Source: Clostridium arbusti SL206
GTDB lineage: Bacteria > Bacillota > Clostridia > Clostridiales > Clostridiaceae
Assembly (NCBI RefSeq): GCF_000246895.1
Contig: NZ_BAEV01000004.1
Span: 1-64,000 of the forward strand
Length of the DNA: 64,000 nucleotides
Direction of reading: 5' to 3'
A program made the position numbers and the translations under genes. Position 1 is the stretch's first letter; the number at the start of each line of letters is the position of its first letter. Of this stretch, positions 26,563 to 36,465 are shown one piece after another. The notes below the pieces were generated by a model. It ran no database searches. It was not told the DNA's origin and saw only the letters and a program-made list of their open reading frames with translations.

Positions 26563-27456
26563 TTGCTTTATGAAGAAAATTGTTTAACTGAAATAAACAG
26601 TTTTGCAGAATATTTAAGCTTTATTAAAAATTACAGTGAAAAAAACAAAGTAGAACTTTGGTACAGAGGTCATAGAACTAATGTGTGGGAATTAAAGCCA
26701 AATTTATATAGAGATGCAAAAAGAATTAAGGGCGTTGGCAACGAAATAACAGAGTTAAGATATGATTTTGTTAATTTCAAAGATGAATTTTATAAATTAA
26801 AAAAAGAAGTAATTGATAAAGATTTATTTGATATTTCCAAATTAAATGATTTTCAAATAATGTTTATAGCTCAACATTATGGATTATTGACTCCTATTTT
26901 AGATTGGACTACAGATCCATTAGTGGCTCTTTTCTTTGCCTTAGATGAGTACAGTTATAATGATGTAGAATTTCCAGTAATATATATTTTTAAACCAGGT
27001 TTCTGTAATGCAAACGCATTTATTAGTCATAGTGATAAAAGTCCTATTGTAGAACCAGTATGCATTGATAATCTAAATAATCATTTTAACAAATGGTGTG
27101 ATAATTTAAATATTTCTCTAGGTCATGTACCAATAGCTATATTTAGCAAAAATGATTTCTCACACAGGATATGTAGACAATCTGGTAAATTCACTTTTCA
27201 TCAAGCAGTAGGTCCGTTAAGTTATTCATGGAATGATATAGTTATAGGAGATCAGAAATTTGTAGATGCAATAAAAATAAATCCTAAAGCAGTTAGAGAA
27301 ATAAAAGAATATCTTTTAATATTAAATATTAATAAGAAATCTATATATCGTGATACAACTCCTACTCCTTTAGATAATATGTGTGTTCAAATAAAAGAGC
27401 AAGGATTGAAAGCATTTAAAAATAGCATTAATGAAGCAAATAAGGTATTATTGTAA
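26563..27456 (+). CDS. FRG-domain protein
   Basis: Starts at TTG 26563 with GGGGGAAGGG just upstream. 297 residues with the FRG signature LWYRGHRTNVWELKPNLYR near the N-terminus and the conserved QHYGLLTPILDWTTDPLVAL with FFALDEY. FRG domains (named for Phe/Tyr-Arg-Gly) are common in mobile regions, toxins and putative defence genes; the biochemical activity is not established. The upstream spacer carries no obvious partner; the 370-residue gene downstream is the likely neighbour in function. Confidence 0.85.
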   Translation: MLYEENCLTEINSFAEYLSFIKNYSEKNKVELWYRGHRTNVWELKPNLYRDAKRIKGVGNEITELRYDFVNFKDEFYKLKKEVIDKDLFDISKLNDFQIMFIAQHYGLLTPILDWTTDPLVALFFALDEYSYNDVEFPVIYIFKPGFCNANAFISHSDKSPIVEPVCIDNLNNHFNKWCDNLNISLGHVPIAIFSKNDFSHRICRQSGKFTFHQAVGPLSYSWNDIVIGDQKFVDAIKINPKAVREIKEYLLILNINKKSIYRDTTPTPLDNMCVQIKEQGLKAFKNSINEANKVLL

Positions 27457-27508
27457 TAGTGAATTAACAAATAAATGCCAGTTTTGGGTTGATTAATATA
27501 AATAGTAA

Positions 27509-27537
27509 TTTGTCGTGATAATTGAGATAACGACAAA
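27509..27537. promoter_or_regulatory. Stem-loop between FRG gene and next gene
   Basis: Perfect 8-base arms TTTGTCGT and ACGACAAA around a 13-base loop, without a T-run directly after. It sits 38 bases before the next start and could be an operator or an attenuating element. Confidence 0.4.
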
Positions 27538-27574
27538 TCAGAATTTGTTTTTGTCTCAGAAGGGGAGTTGAACA

Positions 27575-28687
27575 ATGAAAAAGTCAGATATTTTTTGGCA
27601 AACATATTTAAACCTTGAAAAAGAAGTAATTGAAGTATCAAAATACATTTTCTTCACTGATGAAGTGTTGGTAAATGGTAGTGGCGGCATAGTTGCTCAA
27701 TTTTGTAAAACACAGCTTGAAACTTTTTCACCTCATATTGCAGATTTATTGGTGCGCTGTTGTGTTCAAATCGAAGCTATATCGAAAGAATTATATTTTG
27801 ATAATGGTGGCACTAAAGCAAGAGGAGATAATAGTATCTTTTTCGATGAAGATTGTCTGAAATTGATTGATGTTAAATGGAAGACACATAACAAACTTGT
27901 AATGGTTGTTGCTCCCTTTTTTAATTTTACTAAAAATGAAAACAGTATTTTAAAACCTTTAAGAGAAGCTCATAAAAGACAAGGAACGTATTGGGAAAGA
28001 GCCTATCAAGCAGTAAAGCACGATAGATACTCTTCTTTACAAAAAGGAAATGTCAAAGCTTTAATCCAAGCTTTAGCTGCGCTCTTTTTGCTTAATATCT
28101 ACTACCGTAATGATTCATGGATAATTAAGTATAACGATATATCAAAACTTGATTACAGCATGGGTTCGGCAATTTTTACAGTAAAATCTCCTGAAGCAAA
28201 TCAGCTGTGGTATGGAAATAACCCGACTATTTGCGAGAGTCCATATGTTGTTAGGTACAAAGATACTGATTATCAGCGAATTGAAGAAATGCAGCGACAT
28301 GAGCAACAGGCATTAGATGATTATTGGAGCAAACAACCAGAATTGAATGAGCCTGCATTTATAACTCAATTAAAAAAAGCTTCTGAAGGAGGCCAAAGGG
28401 TAATAGGTATTTGGGAACTGGCAAAATATCGGTTAAATAAGAAAATTCCCAATACTTTATCTTTCGAAGATAGAAAATCACGTCTAATTACTAGTGAAGA
28501 ATGGAATGGTTGGGTACATCAACACAATAAGCACCTTTCAGCAGATGAACTTACAGAAGACAATATTCAAAAAGAAATTGATTCTGTTGGTACTTCTTGG
28601 GGAATAGAAATAATGAATAAATTTCAAAAAATGGAATGGGTTCAAATTGCGATGAATAGTGAAATATGTGAGATATATATTCCATAA
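27575..28687 (+). CDS. Unknown protein with a HEPN-like KHDR helix
   Basis: A 370-residue soluble protein with ribosome site AAGGGGAG. The N-terminal 180 residues are helical and contain WERAYQAVKHDRYSSLQKGN followed by a long helix (ALIQALAALFLLNIYY). This layout is seen in HEPN-like and other all-helical defence proteins, but the catalytic Rx4-6H is not evident. The C-terminal half is hydrophilic. Placed 118 bases after the FRG gene on the same strand; a two-gene unit is plausible. No reliable family. Confidence 0.6.
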   Translation: MKKSDIFWQTYLNLEKEVIEVSKYIFFTDEVLVNGSGGIVAQFCKTQLETFSPHIADLLVRCCVQIEAISKELYFDNGGTKARGDNSIFFDEDCLKLIDVKWKTHNKLVMVVAPFFNFTKNENSILKPLREAHKRQGTYWERAYQAVKHDRYSSLQKGNVKALIQALAALFLLNIYYRNDSWIIKYNDISKLDYSMGSAIFTVKSPEANQLWYGNNPTICESPYVVRYKDTDYQRIEEMQRHEQQALDDYWSKQPELNEPAFITQLKKASEGGQRVIGIWELAKYRLNKKIPNTLSFEDRKSRLITSEEWNGWVHQHNKHLSADELTEDNIQKEIDSVGTSWGIEIMNKFQKMEWVQIAMNSEICEIYIP

Positions 28688-28991
28688 CTAATACTGACTA
28701 AAAGCAATAGATTAGGCTACTAGGATTAACTAAAATAATTTCTGTTCATCGGTAGTTGAACAGAACAACAAATTCCAATTTGTCAGTCATATATAAGTAT
28801 TGTAACTATGATCCATTGATATTTCAGGAATGAATTTGCGATATTTTTTGTTACATAATAGTATTATGTATATACCTATATAACTTTGTTATAAATTTAC
28901 AAGAATACAAAAATTTAAGGAATAAAGCATCAAATATTTTTGTAATAAGTATAGATTTTATCAAATGGAAGAATGATTTAACGGAAAAAAC
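28688..28991. other. Gene-free spacer
   Basis: AT-rich sequence in which I see no gene or strong structure, except a weak repeat of TTCTGTTCATCGG / TTGAACAGAACAA near 28741-28771. Confidence 0.45.
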
Positions 28992-29030
28992 AATGGTTTT
29001 GTTAAAGATATTAGCAAAACCATTTATTTT
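28992..29030 (+). terminator. Terminator-like hairpin
   Basis: Arms AATGGTTTTG (28992-29001) and CAAAACCATT (29015-29024), followed by TATTTT. Confidence 0.65.
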
Positions 29031-29033
29031 AAA

Positions 29034-29063
29034 TATATTTTTGAAAGTTAACTTTCAAAAATA
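29034..29063. promoter_or_regulatory. Perfect 30-bp palindrome, candidate operator
   Basis: ATATTTTTGAAAGTT and its exact complement with no loop, centred on GTTAAC and ending 20 bases before the SprT-like start, overlapping its leader. Likely a protein-binding site. Confidence 0.55.
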
Positions 29064-29082
29064 TTGAAAGGGGCAAGATTGT

Positions 29083-29356
29083 ATGACACAGCTTGAAAAC
29101 ATTACTTCAGAACTTAATAGATTGTTTGATGTATTTAACAAACATTATTATAATAATGAAATTCAAAAGCCAGTGATAGCAGTACAGACCAATGGTAAGG
29201 ACAGTAGCACAATGGGCTGGTGTACTTGCAATAAAGTATGGAAGGACAGCACAAAAAATGAATTTTACTATGAAATTACTATATGCAGTGAGTATTTATT
29301 TAGAAATGTTCAGGAAATCTGTTCCACGCTGCTTCATGAAATGGTTCATTTGTATT
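29083..29356 (+). pseudogene. SprT-like metalloprotease, cut by Tn3-family transposon
   Basis: Residues 1-91 resemble the SprT-like zinc peptidase family (FNKHYYNNEIQKPVIAV, GWCTCNKVW, ICSTLLHEMVHLY) with the HExxH zinc helix present. At HLYW the frame enters the transposon end and continues with transposon-encoded residues to 29460. The C-terminal part, including the third zinc ligand and zinc ribbon, is missing, so the protein is probably inactive. Confidence 0.82.
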
Positions 29357-29395
29357 GGGGTAATACCAGCAGCTCTGTAACCAGGGGCAAGGTAG
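29357..29395 (+). repeat. Left terminal inverted repeat of the Tn3-family transposon
   Basis: 39 bp, GGGGTAATACCAGC at the outer end and CAGGGGCAAGGTAG at the inner end; 38 of 39 bases match the right end. Confidence 0.92.
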
Positions 29396-29400
29396 AAATA

Positions 29401-29423
29401 AAAAAAGGCAGTACTGCCTTTTT
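29401..29423 (-). terminator. Terminator just inside the left transposon end
   Basis: Palindrome AAAAAGGCAGTACTGCCTTT flanked by A and T runs, so it can work in both directions. Similar hairpins follow the orphan Tn3-type ends at 36368 and 42770. Confidence 0.75.
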
Positions 29424-29463
29424 AATTAATAAACAATATAAGAATATGAAGCAATTTTAAGTA

Positions 29464-29886
29464 CTAATACTTTTTACTATAATAAATTTGAGTAAATATA
29501 GATATCATACCTTGAATAAATATTAAGCTTCCAAATAAACATATAATCCAAATATTAACATCTTTAAATGCCAAAGTAAAAGTAATTGCAGTATTTATTA
29601 AAAGCATAATATAATTTGTTTTAGCACCTGCCTTATCTCTAATAAGAGTATTTCTTTCATCATTTTGTTCTATTTTCATTTGTTTCTTTTCTTCTATGCC
29701 ATCTTTTAATACAAATAACTTTAAAATATTATTCGTAGAATTTCCAAAAATCATTAATGCAATAACAAGAGGGATAATTAACTTTAAATTATTTCCATAG
29801 ATTTTAATGAGAATCAAACATAGCATCATAATACTTGAACTAAGTCCAACTAATATATAATTCCTAATTTGATTATTATTTTTCAT
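29464..29886 (-). CDS. Small membrane protein, DUF2178-like
   Basis: Start at 29886 (GAGGAGGAA upstream), inside the longer frame. About 140 residues with four hydrophobic segments arranged as two pairs around a soluble loop with IEQNDERNTLIRDKAGAKT, the NDERN motif typical of DUF2178-type proteins. It starts 4 bases after the Xre regulator stop, the usual pairing of a small Xre regulator with a membrane protein in Firmicutes. Passenger of the transposon; function unknown. Confidence 0.75.
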   Translation of the reverse strand: MKNNNQIRNYILVGLSSSIMMLCLILIKIYGNNLKLIIPLVIALMIFGNSTNNILKLFVLKDGIEEKKQMKIEQNDERNTLIRDKAGAKTNYIMLLINTAITFTLAFKDVNIWIICLFGSLIFIQGMISIFTQIYYSKKY

Positions 29887-29890
29887 TCTG

Positions 29891-30088
29891 TTATTCCTCC
29901 TCATATATAAAAATTTCTTCAATTAACATACTAAAATATCGTGAAATTTTGAAAGCCAAAATAATTGATGGATTATACCGTCCGTTTTCCAAAGAGCCTA
30001 TTGTTTGCCTAGATACTTCCAATGCTGTGGCCAATTCTTCTTGCTTTATTCCTCGTTGTTTTCGTATTTCCTCCAATCTATTTTTCAC
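29891..30088 (-). CDS. Xre-family transcriptional regulator
   Basis: GTG start at 30088 preceded by AAAGGAG. 65 residues forming one helix-turn-helix (NRLEEIRKQRGIKQEELATA, VSRQTIGSLENGRYNPS) with a C-terminal IEEIFIYEEE. Short Xre regulators of this kind repress their own operon. The GGAAAG repeats around its promoter are the likely operator. Confidence 0.88.
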   Translation of the reverse strand: MKNRLEEIRKQRGIKQEELATALEVSRQTIGSLENGRYNPSIILAFKISRYFSMLIEEIFIYEEE

Positions 30089-30104
30089 AATTATACTCCT
30101 TTCT

Positions 30105-30178
30105 TTATTAATGGAAAGTATGCTTTCCGTTAATAAAATAGCATATAACACATCTCGTGTCAAGTTTACTTTCCGTCA
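30105..30178 (-). promoter_or_regulatory. Promoter and operator repeats of the Xre regulator
   Basis: On the minus strand TTGACA (30163-30158), 17-base spacer, TATTTT (30140-30135). GGAAAG motifs flank it: an inverted pair TTAATGGAAAG / CTTTCCGTTAA at 30107-30132 and a further copy at 30169-30174. Confidence 0.7.
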
Positions 30179-30247
30179 AGATGCAAAAATTTAGTAGGTT
30201 ATAAAATAACCTACTAAATTTTTACCATAATTAAAAATATATATTAA

Positions 30248-30859
30248 TTACCCTAAATTAGATTGTAAATAAACTTCTTTTTTCTGTTCTTCTGTGATTC
30301 CAATATATCTTAAAGTTTGTGATTTTGAAGAATGATTAAATATATCCATAAGCAATTCTAAAGATGTACCATTTTGATATGCATGATAACCAAAGGTCTT
30401 TCGCAAAGTATGTGTTCCAATTTCTCCTGATATTATTATATTAGTATTTTCATCTCTTTCAATAAGGCCTATGGATTCAGCTGCGTTATTTAATATTCTG
30501 TATGCCTGCTGCCTAGTTATATGTGAATTAGCACCTTTGCGACTTCTAAATACATAACAATTTAGGTCCGATTCAGGATATTCTTTTAGATAGGTATGTA
30601 TTAATTTTACAACTATATCTCCAATATAAAATTTTTTTGTTTTGCCGGTTTTCTTTTCAGTAATTGTTACATAATCTTTTACAATTTTCATATTAGGTTT
30701 TAATAAATCTGAAAGCTTCAATGTTAATATGTCACTGATCCTTAAACCTACATTGATACCGAGTATGAAAAGTAATTCATTTCTAGTTGATTGACTCTTT
30801 AAAATAGCTCTCATATTTTTAATTGTTTTAATATCTCTTATTGGTTCTACTGAGTTCAT
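30248..30859 (-). CDS. TnpI-like tyrosine recombinase of the transposon
   Basis: A 203-residue catalytic-domain recombinase with a full active site: Arg in GLRISDIL, Lys in KKTGKTKKF, HTLR in GTHTLRKTFGYH, His in FNHSSKS and Tyr in TLRYIGI. It is divergent from tnpA with a repeat-rich interval between, the arrangement of Tn4430-type transposons, in which TnpI resolves cointegrates in place of a serine resolvase. Similar to the recombinase at 17845-18423 but with the standard His. Confidence 0.9.
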   Translation of the reverse strand: MNSVEPIRDIKTIKNMRAILKSQSTRNELLFILGINVGLRISDILTLKLSDLLKPNMKIVKDYVTITEKKTGKTKKFYIGDIVVKLIHTYLKEYPESDLNCYVFRSRKGANSHITRQQAYRILNNAAESIGLIERDENTNIIISGEIGTHTLRKTFGYHAYQNGTSLELLMDIFNHSSKSQTLRYIGITEEQKKEVYLQSNLG

Positions 30860-30904
30860 TTTTATTTCTCCTCAAATTATGATCTATAGATTTATTTAAA
30901 ATAT

Positions 30905-31029
30905 AATGTTACATATTACTATTATATTTCATAATTATGTAACATTCAATAGCGTTGTATTTATATAATATCTTATAATTCCCACTGTTAAGCCATTCTG
31001 AATGTTACAAAACTCTGTTGTGTAATATT
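30905..31029. promoter_or_regulatory. Candidate internal recombination site (IRS) of TnpI
   Basis: Four copies of a 9-bp motif AATGTTACA in two inverted pairs: 30905-30913 / 30938-30946 (24-base spacer) and 31001-31009 / 31021-31029 (11-base spacer; last copy one mismatch). The short pair looks like the core crossover site and the wider pair like accessory sites. It also covers the divergent promoters of tnpI and tnpA. Confidence 0.7.
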
Positions 31030-31088
31030 CGCAAAATTCAATCAGCATGATATAATTAAAATTATAAAACTGAAAAGGAGGAATTATT

Positions 31089-34067
31089 TTGAAAAAATAT
31101 TGGGAACTTGATGAACTTATAGATTATTTTACTATTATGCCAAATGAACTAGAACAATTAGGTAATAAAAGTAGTTCAAGTAGATTAGGCTTTGCTATTT
31201 TATTTAAATTTTTTCAATATGAAGCTAGGTTTCCAAGATATAAAACTGAAATACCAAAGGATGTAATATTCTATATTTCTAAACAATTAGATATTGAAGC
31301 AAGTACTTTTGATACTTATGATTGGAATGGCAGGAATATAAAATATCATAGAGCACAGATAAGAGAATATTTTAGATTTCGTGAAGCCACATTAGAAGAT
31401 ATTAAAAATGTTTCAGAATGGCTTTATACCAATGTATTATATTATGATTTAGATATTAATCATTTAAAAGTAGAAGCATATAAACACTTCCGTAAATTGC
31501 AGATTGAACCTCCAACACCAGACCAAATGGATAGATTAACTAACGCAGTTATACATAATTATGAAGATAAATTTTTTCAGGATACTTTTCAAAAACTCCC
31601 TAACGAAGCTCTAGCAAAAATGGATACACTTATTAATGATTTAACTACTTATGAGGAAAATGAAGTAGATTACGGCAGTTCAGATAATATTTCTTTTAGT
31701 GATTTAAGAGCTGATCCAGGGCGTATTGGATTAGAAAGTGTTTTTAAAGAAATTACTAAACTCAAAACAATTCAACAAATTAATCTTCCAGAGAATCTTT
31801 TTAATAATATTCCTCAAAAAATACTTGAAAAATACAAATTAAGAGCTGTTTCAGAAGATTTACGAGAACTTCGCAGGCATTCAAAACCACTTCGCTACAC
31901 TTTATTATCATCCTTCTTTTGGCTTAGAAGCAGAGAAATTACAGATAATCTTATTGAACTTCTAATACAAATTATTCATAGGATAGGTGTCAGAGCTGAA
32001 AGAAAAGTAGATAAAGAAATTTTAAATGATTTTAGACGTATCAACGGGAAATCAAATATTTTATTTCAAATGGCAGATGCAGCTGTAAACAATCCAGACG
32101 GTATAATAAAGAAAGTATTATTTCCAATTGTAAGTGAGACTACATTAAAAGACTTAATAAAAGAGCTTAAAAATACTGGTTCTGCATATAGACAAAAAGT
32201 ATATACCATTATGAGATCATCATATAGTAATCATTATAGGAGAATGGTTCCAGAAATACTTAATGTTTTACAATTTTGTTCAAATAATCAAATACATCAA
32301 CCGATTATAAAAGCTTTGGATATTATCAAAAAATATTATAATATAGGTACTCATTATTTTACTGATAATGAATTTATACCAATTGATGGTGTTATTCGTA
32401 CATCTATGAGAGATGCGGTTATAGAAACTGATGATAATGGCCATGAACGCATAAATAGAATAAACTATGAAATTGTTACTTTACAGGCTTTAAGAGATAA
32501 ATTACGTTGTAAAGAAATATGGGTAGTTGGTGCAAATAGATATAGAAATCCCGATGATGACTTACCAACTGACTTTGAAGAACGTAGAGAAGAAAATTAT
32601 AAAGCCCTAAAACAGCCATTGAATTCAGAAGAATTTATAAATAGTATTAAACAATCCATGTATAATGCGTTAAATAGATTGGATGTTGGTATGCCTAAAA
32701 ATCCTAAAGTACGTATATCCAATAAAAATAACAAAGGTTGGATTACTTTATCTCCTAGTGAACCACAAAATGAACCTTTGAACTTGCCAAAAATAAAAGC
32801 TGAAATTATGAGACACTGGCCCATGACTAATTTACTTGATGTACTTAAAGAAGCAGATCTAAGAATAAACTTTACTGATAATTTTAAAACAGTAGCTGCA
32901 TACGAAAAATTAGATAGATCTATAATTCAAAAACGTCTTATTTTAGCTTTATATGGATTAGGCACAAATACAGGGTTAAAGCGTATTTCAGCAGGAAATC
33001 ATGGAGAAAGTTATAAAGATTTACTTTATATAAAAAGAAAGTTTATAAATAAAGATAATCTACATAATGCAATATCATCAGTAGTTAATGCAATACTTAA
33101 AAGTAGAGTAGAAGATATCTGGGGTGAAGGTACAACAACCTGTGCTTCAGATAGTAAAAAGTTTGGAGCATGGGATCAAAATTTAATGACGGAATGGCAT
33201 ATTAGATATCGTGGACGCGGTGTGATGATATATTGGCATGTCGAAAAAAATTCTACCTGCATATACTCACAGTTAAAGCAATGTTCATCTTCTGAGGTAT
33301 CGGCAATGATAGAAGGTTTATTAAAGCATTGCACAGATATGGAAATAGAAAAAAACTTTGTGGATTCTCATGGCCAAAGTGAAGTTGCTTTTGCTTTCTG
33401 CCACCTATTAGGATTTAATCTAATGCCTAGAATTAAAGCAATTCATTCACAAAAATTATATAGACCGGATCCTGGAATGAGTGAAGCATATCCTAACTTG
33501 CAGCCAGTACTAACAAGGCCTATAAATTGGGAACTTATAAGGCAACAGTATGACCAAATGATAAAATATGCAACTGCATTAAGACTAGGTACAGCTGAAA
33601 CAGAATCTATATTAAAAAGATTTACTAGAAACAATTTGAAACATCCTACATATCTTGCCCTTGCCGAATTAGGAAAAGCTATAAAGACCATATTTCTTTG
33701 TGAATACTTAAATTCAGAAGCTCTAAGAATAGAGATACATGAAGGGCTTAATGTAGTTGAAAATTGGAACTCAGCTAATTCATTTATTTTCTATGGTAAA
33801 AGTGGTGAAATATCAACGAATAGAATTGAAGATCAGGAACTTTCAGTATTAAGTCTTCATCTCTTACAAAATTGCTTGGTATATGTAAATACATTAATGA
33901 TACAGCAAGTATTATCTGAAAAGAAATGGTACGATATGATGACACCTGAAGATTTCAGAGCTTTAACTCCATTAATATATAATCATGTAAATCCATATGG
34001 AAATTTTGATCTAGATATGAATGTAAGAATTCCAATAGACACATACAACATTGCGCGACAAGCATAA
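31089..34067 (+). CDS. tnpA: Tn3-family transposase TnpA
   Basis: A 992-residue DDE transposase starting at TTG 31089 after AAAAGGAGGA. Full-length for the family, with the conserved C-terminal catalytic region ([50 protein letters not shown], and [17 protein letters not shown] with the last Glu). It is replicative, producing cointegrates. It is closely related to the second TnpA at 49963-52941 along its whole length, with most differences in the first 200 residues. Confidence 0.96.
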   Translation: MKKYWELDELIDYFTIMPNELEQLGNKSSSSRLGFAILFKFFQYEARFPRYKTEIPKDVIFYISKQLDIEASTFDTYDWNGRNIKYHRAQIREYFRFREATLEDIKNVSEWLYTNVLYYDLDINHLKVEAYKHFRKLQIEPPTPDQMDRLTNAVIHNYEDKFFQDTFQKLPNEALAKMDTLINDLTTYEENEVDYGSSDNISFSDLRADPGRIGLESVFKEITKLKTIQQINLPENLFNNIPQKILEKYKLRAVSEDLRELRRHSKPLRYTLLSSFFWLRSREITDNLIELLIQIIHRIGVRAERKVDKEILNDFRRINGKSNILFQMADAAVNNPDGIIKKVLFPIVSETTLKDLIKELKNTGSAYRQKVYTIMRSSYSNHYRRMVPEILNVLQFCSNNQIHQPIIKALDIIKKYYNIGTHYFTDNEFIPIDGVIRTSMRDAVIETDDNGHERINRINYEIVTLQALRDKLRCKEIWVVGANRYRNPDDDLPTDFEERREENYKALKQPLNSEEFINSIKQSMYNALNRLDVGMPKNPKVRISNKNNKGWITLSPSEPQNEPLNLPKIKAEIMRHWPMTNLLDVLKEADLRINFTDNFKTVAAYEKLDRSIIQKRLILALYGLGTNTGLKRISAGNHGESYKDLLYIKRKFINKDNLHNAISSVVNAILKSRVEDIWGEGTTTCASDSKKFGAWDQNLMTEWHIRYRGRGVMIYWHVEKNSTCIYSQLKQCSSSEVSAMIEGLLKHCTDMEIEKNFVDSHGQSEVAFAFCHLLGFNLMPRIKAIHSQKLYRPDPGMSEAYPNLQPVLTRPINWELIRQQYDQMIKYATALRLGTAETESILKRFTRNNLKHPTYLALAELGKAIKTIFLCEYLNSEALRIEIHEGLNVVENWNSANSFIFYGKSGEISTNRIEDQELSVLSLHLLQNCLVYVNTLMIQQVLSEKKWYDMMTPEDFRALTPLIYNHVNPYGNFDLDMNVRIPIDTYNIARQA

Positions 34068-34073
34068 AATAGC

Positions 34074-34104
34074 TAAGCTTCAGAACCATATACTCTGAAG
34101 CTTA
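34074..34104 (+). terminator. Hairpin after tnpA
   Basis: Arms TAAGCTTCAGA and TCTGAAGCTTA around a 9-base loop, between the tnpA stop and the right terminal repeat. No long T-run. Confidence 0.6.
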
Positions 34105-34105
34105 A

Positions 34106-34144
34106 CTACTTTGCCCCTGGTTACAGAGCTGCTGGTATTACCCC
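34106..34144 (-). repeat. Right terminal inverted repeat of the Tn3-family transposon
   Basis: 39 bp, complement of the left end with one mismatch; ends GCTGGTATTACCCC. Confidence 0.92.
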
Positions 34145-35434
34145 TATTGAGAGTAATTTTAATGCTGGTACAGTAACAGTGTAATCTGTAAAATCAATAT
34201 GTTTTGCTCCATTTATCGATATAATAAGATAGTTTTTTTGATTTTTAGAGTATCCTGAGGCTAGATAGTTTTTACTATTTCCCTCAGTTAAAATCATAAA
34301 AGGCTGCTTAACTTTATTATTTGCAGTATCACCAAATGGAGTGCCATCCATATTAATAAATGCTTTGAATCTACTATCTGTAAGGCTTGCTTGTCCTGCT
34401 GTAGCACCACCGAATGAGTGCCCGAATAGTCCTAAATTTGACATATCCAATTTATCCTTGAATATGCTCTTAATTTCTCCACTATTAAGCTTTTCTATCT
34501 CATCAGAAACAAAACTAGTATCATCACTCCATATATGTACACTCTTTTCTGCTACTTTAGAATTTTGTATCATATATTTCTCAAATTCAGTACTTGTTTT
34601 ATCTCCTTTAAATTGTTTTGCTACATTGTTAGAGTCATCATTAAATATTTTTATTTGTTTAGCACTGAAAGGTACAATTTTCCCTTGTGGAAATGTACTA
34701 GAAGAAGCTTCATAGGTATGTGATATGCTAAATACTACATATCCATGACTAGCCAATTCCTCCATTTGTACTGTGTTTTGTCCACTAAATAGTTCATATC
34801 CGTGTGAAAATACTATTACTGGATACTTTTGTTCTTTATCCGAAATCCCTGTATTAAGAAAACTGTTTGTTTTATCTAATTCAAGCTGATTCAATATATT
34901 GGGATATCCTGGAATTTTGCATATATATGCGCTAACCTTGCTGTCTGAAATGTAAGGTTGAACTTTTTTGTCTTTTACTACATTGGCCGGATACCAAACT
35001 TGTACTGCAAGTTCCCTAGGCGTATCAGCGTTTGTAAAAATACCCTTTCTTGATTTGTCAGTAAAAGCCATAATCCTTGTTCCTACGGAATATTCCCCAT
35101 CTGGCTTAGGAAGATTTATAACAGGAAACAGCATTGGAAATGCAATTGATATTATTAATGACATCATAAGAAAAGTTATGCCTACAATTTTAAATACCTT
35201 TTTCACTTTATAAATTCCTGAATATATATTAATAATACCTATAACAAGTAAAACTATAGATAAACAATATGCTGGAACCATTTGCAGTCTATATCCCTCA
35301 AAAATCAAGCTTAATATGCATGCTACAATAGCTAATATAGGTAATGTAATCCTTAATTTTTTATACTTTATAAAAACAAAATTGATAATGGAAGCAACTA
35401 ATGCAATAATTATCAGTACTTCAAAAATTCTCAT
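34145..35434 (-). pseudogene. PAF-acetylhydrolase-like alpha/beta hydrolase, C-terminus cut by transposon
   Basis: About 430 residues on the minus strand. Three or four N-terminal membrane helices precede an alpha/beta-hydrolase of the platelet-activating-factor acetylhydrolase II type: VQVWYPANV, VIVFSHGYELF, nucleophile elbow LGLFGHSFGGA and a C-terminal GAKHIDFTD with the likely catalytic His. The reading frame runs into the transposon end and stops at 34121 after transposon-encoded residues. Only a short tail is lost, so residual activity is possible. Substrate unknown, probably a lipid or ester at the membrane face. Confidence 0.75.
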
Positions 35435-35717
35435 AAAATCACTCCTTAAAATTCAAAAATTTATCAATACGTCATTTAGAAAAATCACTTACTTTTTAAA
35501 CGAATTTGGTATTGATAAATATCTTTTTCCAGTATGCTGAAATGTTAATCTTGATTTTGGCAAGGCTGCTTTCCCCCTTTATGAAACTGAACTTTATAAA
35601 TTTTACAATTTTTATTATCTAACAACAATTAACACATATTTTATCATTATAGCACAATACTGGATATATTTTTATTTTAATTCAGTTTTGTAATATTGCT
35701 TATAAAGGGTAATGACA

Positions 35718-36286
35718 CATAGCCATCAAACTAAAAGGATTTTATAAAACTAGAACCCTCTATTTGTAAAAATGTTATCATTTGAAAGGTAATAAAAAAC
35801 ACTGATGGGGGAACCAATAAATGATAGAAGAAAAAGAATTAAGATTGGATGAAGATATAAAGCTTTTTGCAGATGAACTTAAAAGGTGTTTTTCAAAAGA
35901 TGAGATTGAAGAAATAGCGAAAGAAACAGGTTTTGTGAAAAGAAAGGGTAAAATTAAAGCCAGTGAATTCGTTTGTTTATGCTGTTTTATGGATGTTGAA
36001 GTTGCAAATAATACTCTTGTTACCCTATGTACAAAGCTTAGTGCAAAAATAGGCGTAGTTATTTCCAATCAGGCATTAGACCAACGTTTAAATGAAAGAT
36101 GCGTGGAGTTTTTAAAGAGGATTTTTGAGAAACTATTACGTCAAACAATAACAAATAATACTTGTGTACCAAGTATATGGAATGAACATTTCAAACGAAT
36201 AAGAATACTTGATTCTACTGTTTTTCAAGTACCAGAAAGCTATAAAAATACTTATCCAGGCTCGGGTGGATGCTCTCAACCTTCAG
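35718..36286 (+). mobile_element. Left part of an IS4-family (IS231-like) element, truncated
   Basis: Starts with an inverted-repeat end CATAGCCATCAAACTAAAAG close to the end of the IS at 38060, then the first part of its transposase, and breaks off at a Tn3-type end at 36287. The right half is absent. Confidence 0.7.
35821..36286 (+). pseudogene. IS4-family transposase, N-terminal 155 residues only
   Basis: Begins at ATG 35821 with GGGGGAA upstream. It matches the remnant on the opposite strand (38257-39185): ADELKRCFSKDEIEEIAKE, SNQALDQRLNE, and the catalytic-core start RIRILDSTVFQVPE with the first Asp of the DDE set. It is cut after YPGSGGCSQPSG, where the frame enters a Tn3-type end. 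The rest of the catalytic domain is gone. Confidence 0.85.
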
Positions 36287-36325
36287 GGGGTAGTGACAGG
36301 GTAGCTACCGTGTACTGCAAAGTAG
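36287..36325 (+). repeat. Orphan Tn3-family-type end
   Basis: 39 bases starting GGGGTAGTGACAGG and ending TACTGCAAAGTAG, matching the other ends of this window at both extremities, followed by the same kind of hairpin (36368-36390, AAAAAGGCA/TGCCTTTTT). It interrupts the IS4-family transposase. A facing end of similar type lies at 42799-42835. Confidence 0.6.
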
Positions 36326-36367
36326 TTACCATAATAATCCGTTTATCGTATGTGCTAAGTATAAAGG

Positions 36368-36390
36368 AAAAAGGCATTGCTGCCTTTTTT
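36368..36390. terminator. Bidirectional terminator hairpin
   Basis: Perfect arms AAAAAGGCA / TGCCTTTTT with a 4-base loop. Equivalent to the hairpin inside the left end of the transposon at 29357. Confidence 0.75.
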
Positions 36391-36465
36391 AGTTGATGAA
36401 CAATTTTAGAAGATTATGAACTATGTTAATATAAAATTAAATTCATATATAATGACTTAATATAG

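Larger units (their letters stand above)
29357..34144 (+). mobile_element. Complete Tn3-family transposon with TnpI-type recombinase, 4788 bp
   Basis: Bounded by 39-bp terminal inverted repeats (29357-29395 and 34106-34144) that differ at one base, beginning GGGGTAATACCAGCAG. It carries a membrane protein, an Xre regulator, a tyrosine recombinase (TnpI-like, as in Tn4430) and TnpA, with a four-motif recombination site between the last two. Flanks share TATT but not a clean 5-bp duplication, and the two flanking genes are different, so the DNA around it has rearranged since insertion. Confidence 0.92.

Noticed and set aside
29352..34149. 5-bp target duplication of the intact transposon
   Set aside because: Left GTATT and right TATTG share only TATT when the ends are aligned equally; with different genes on each side it is not convincing.
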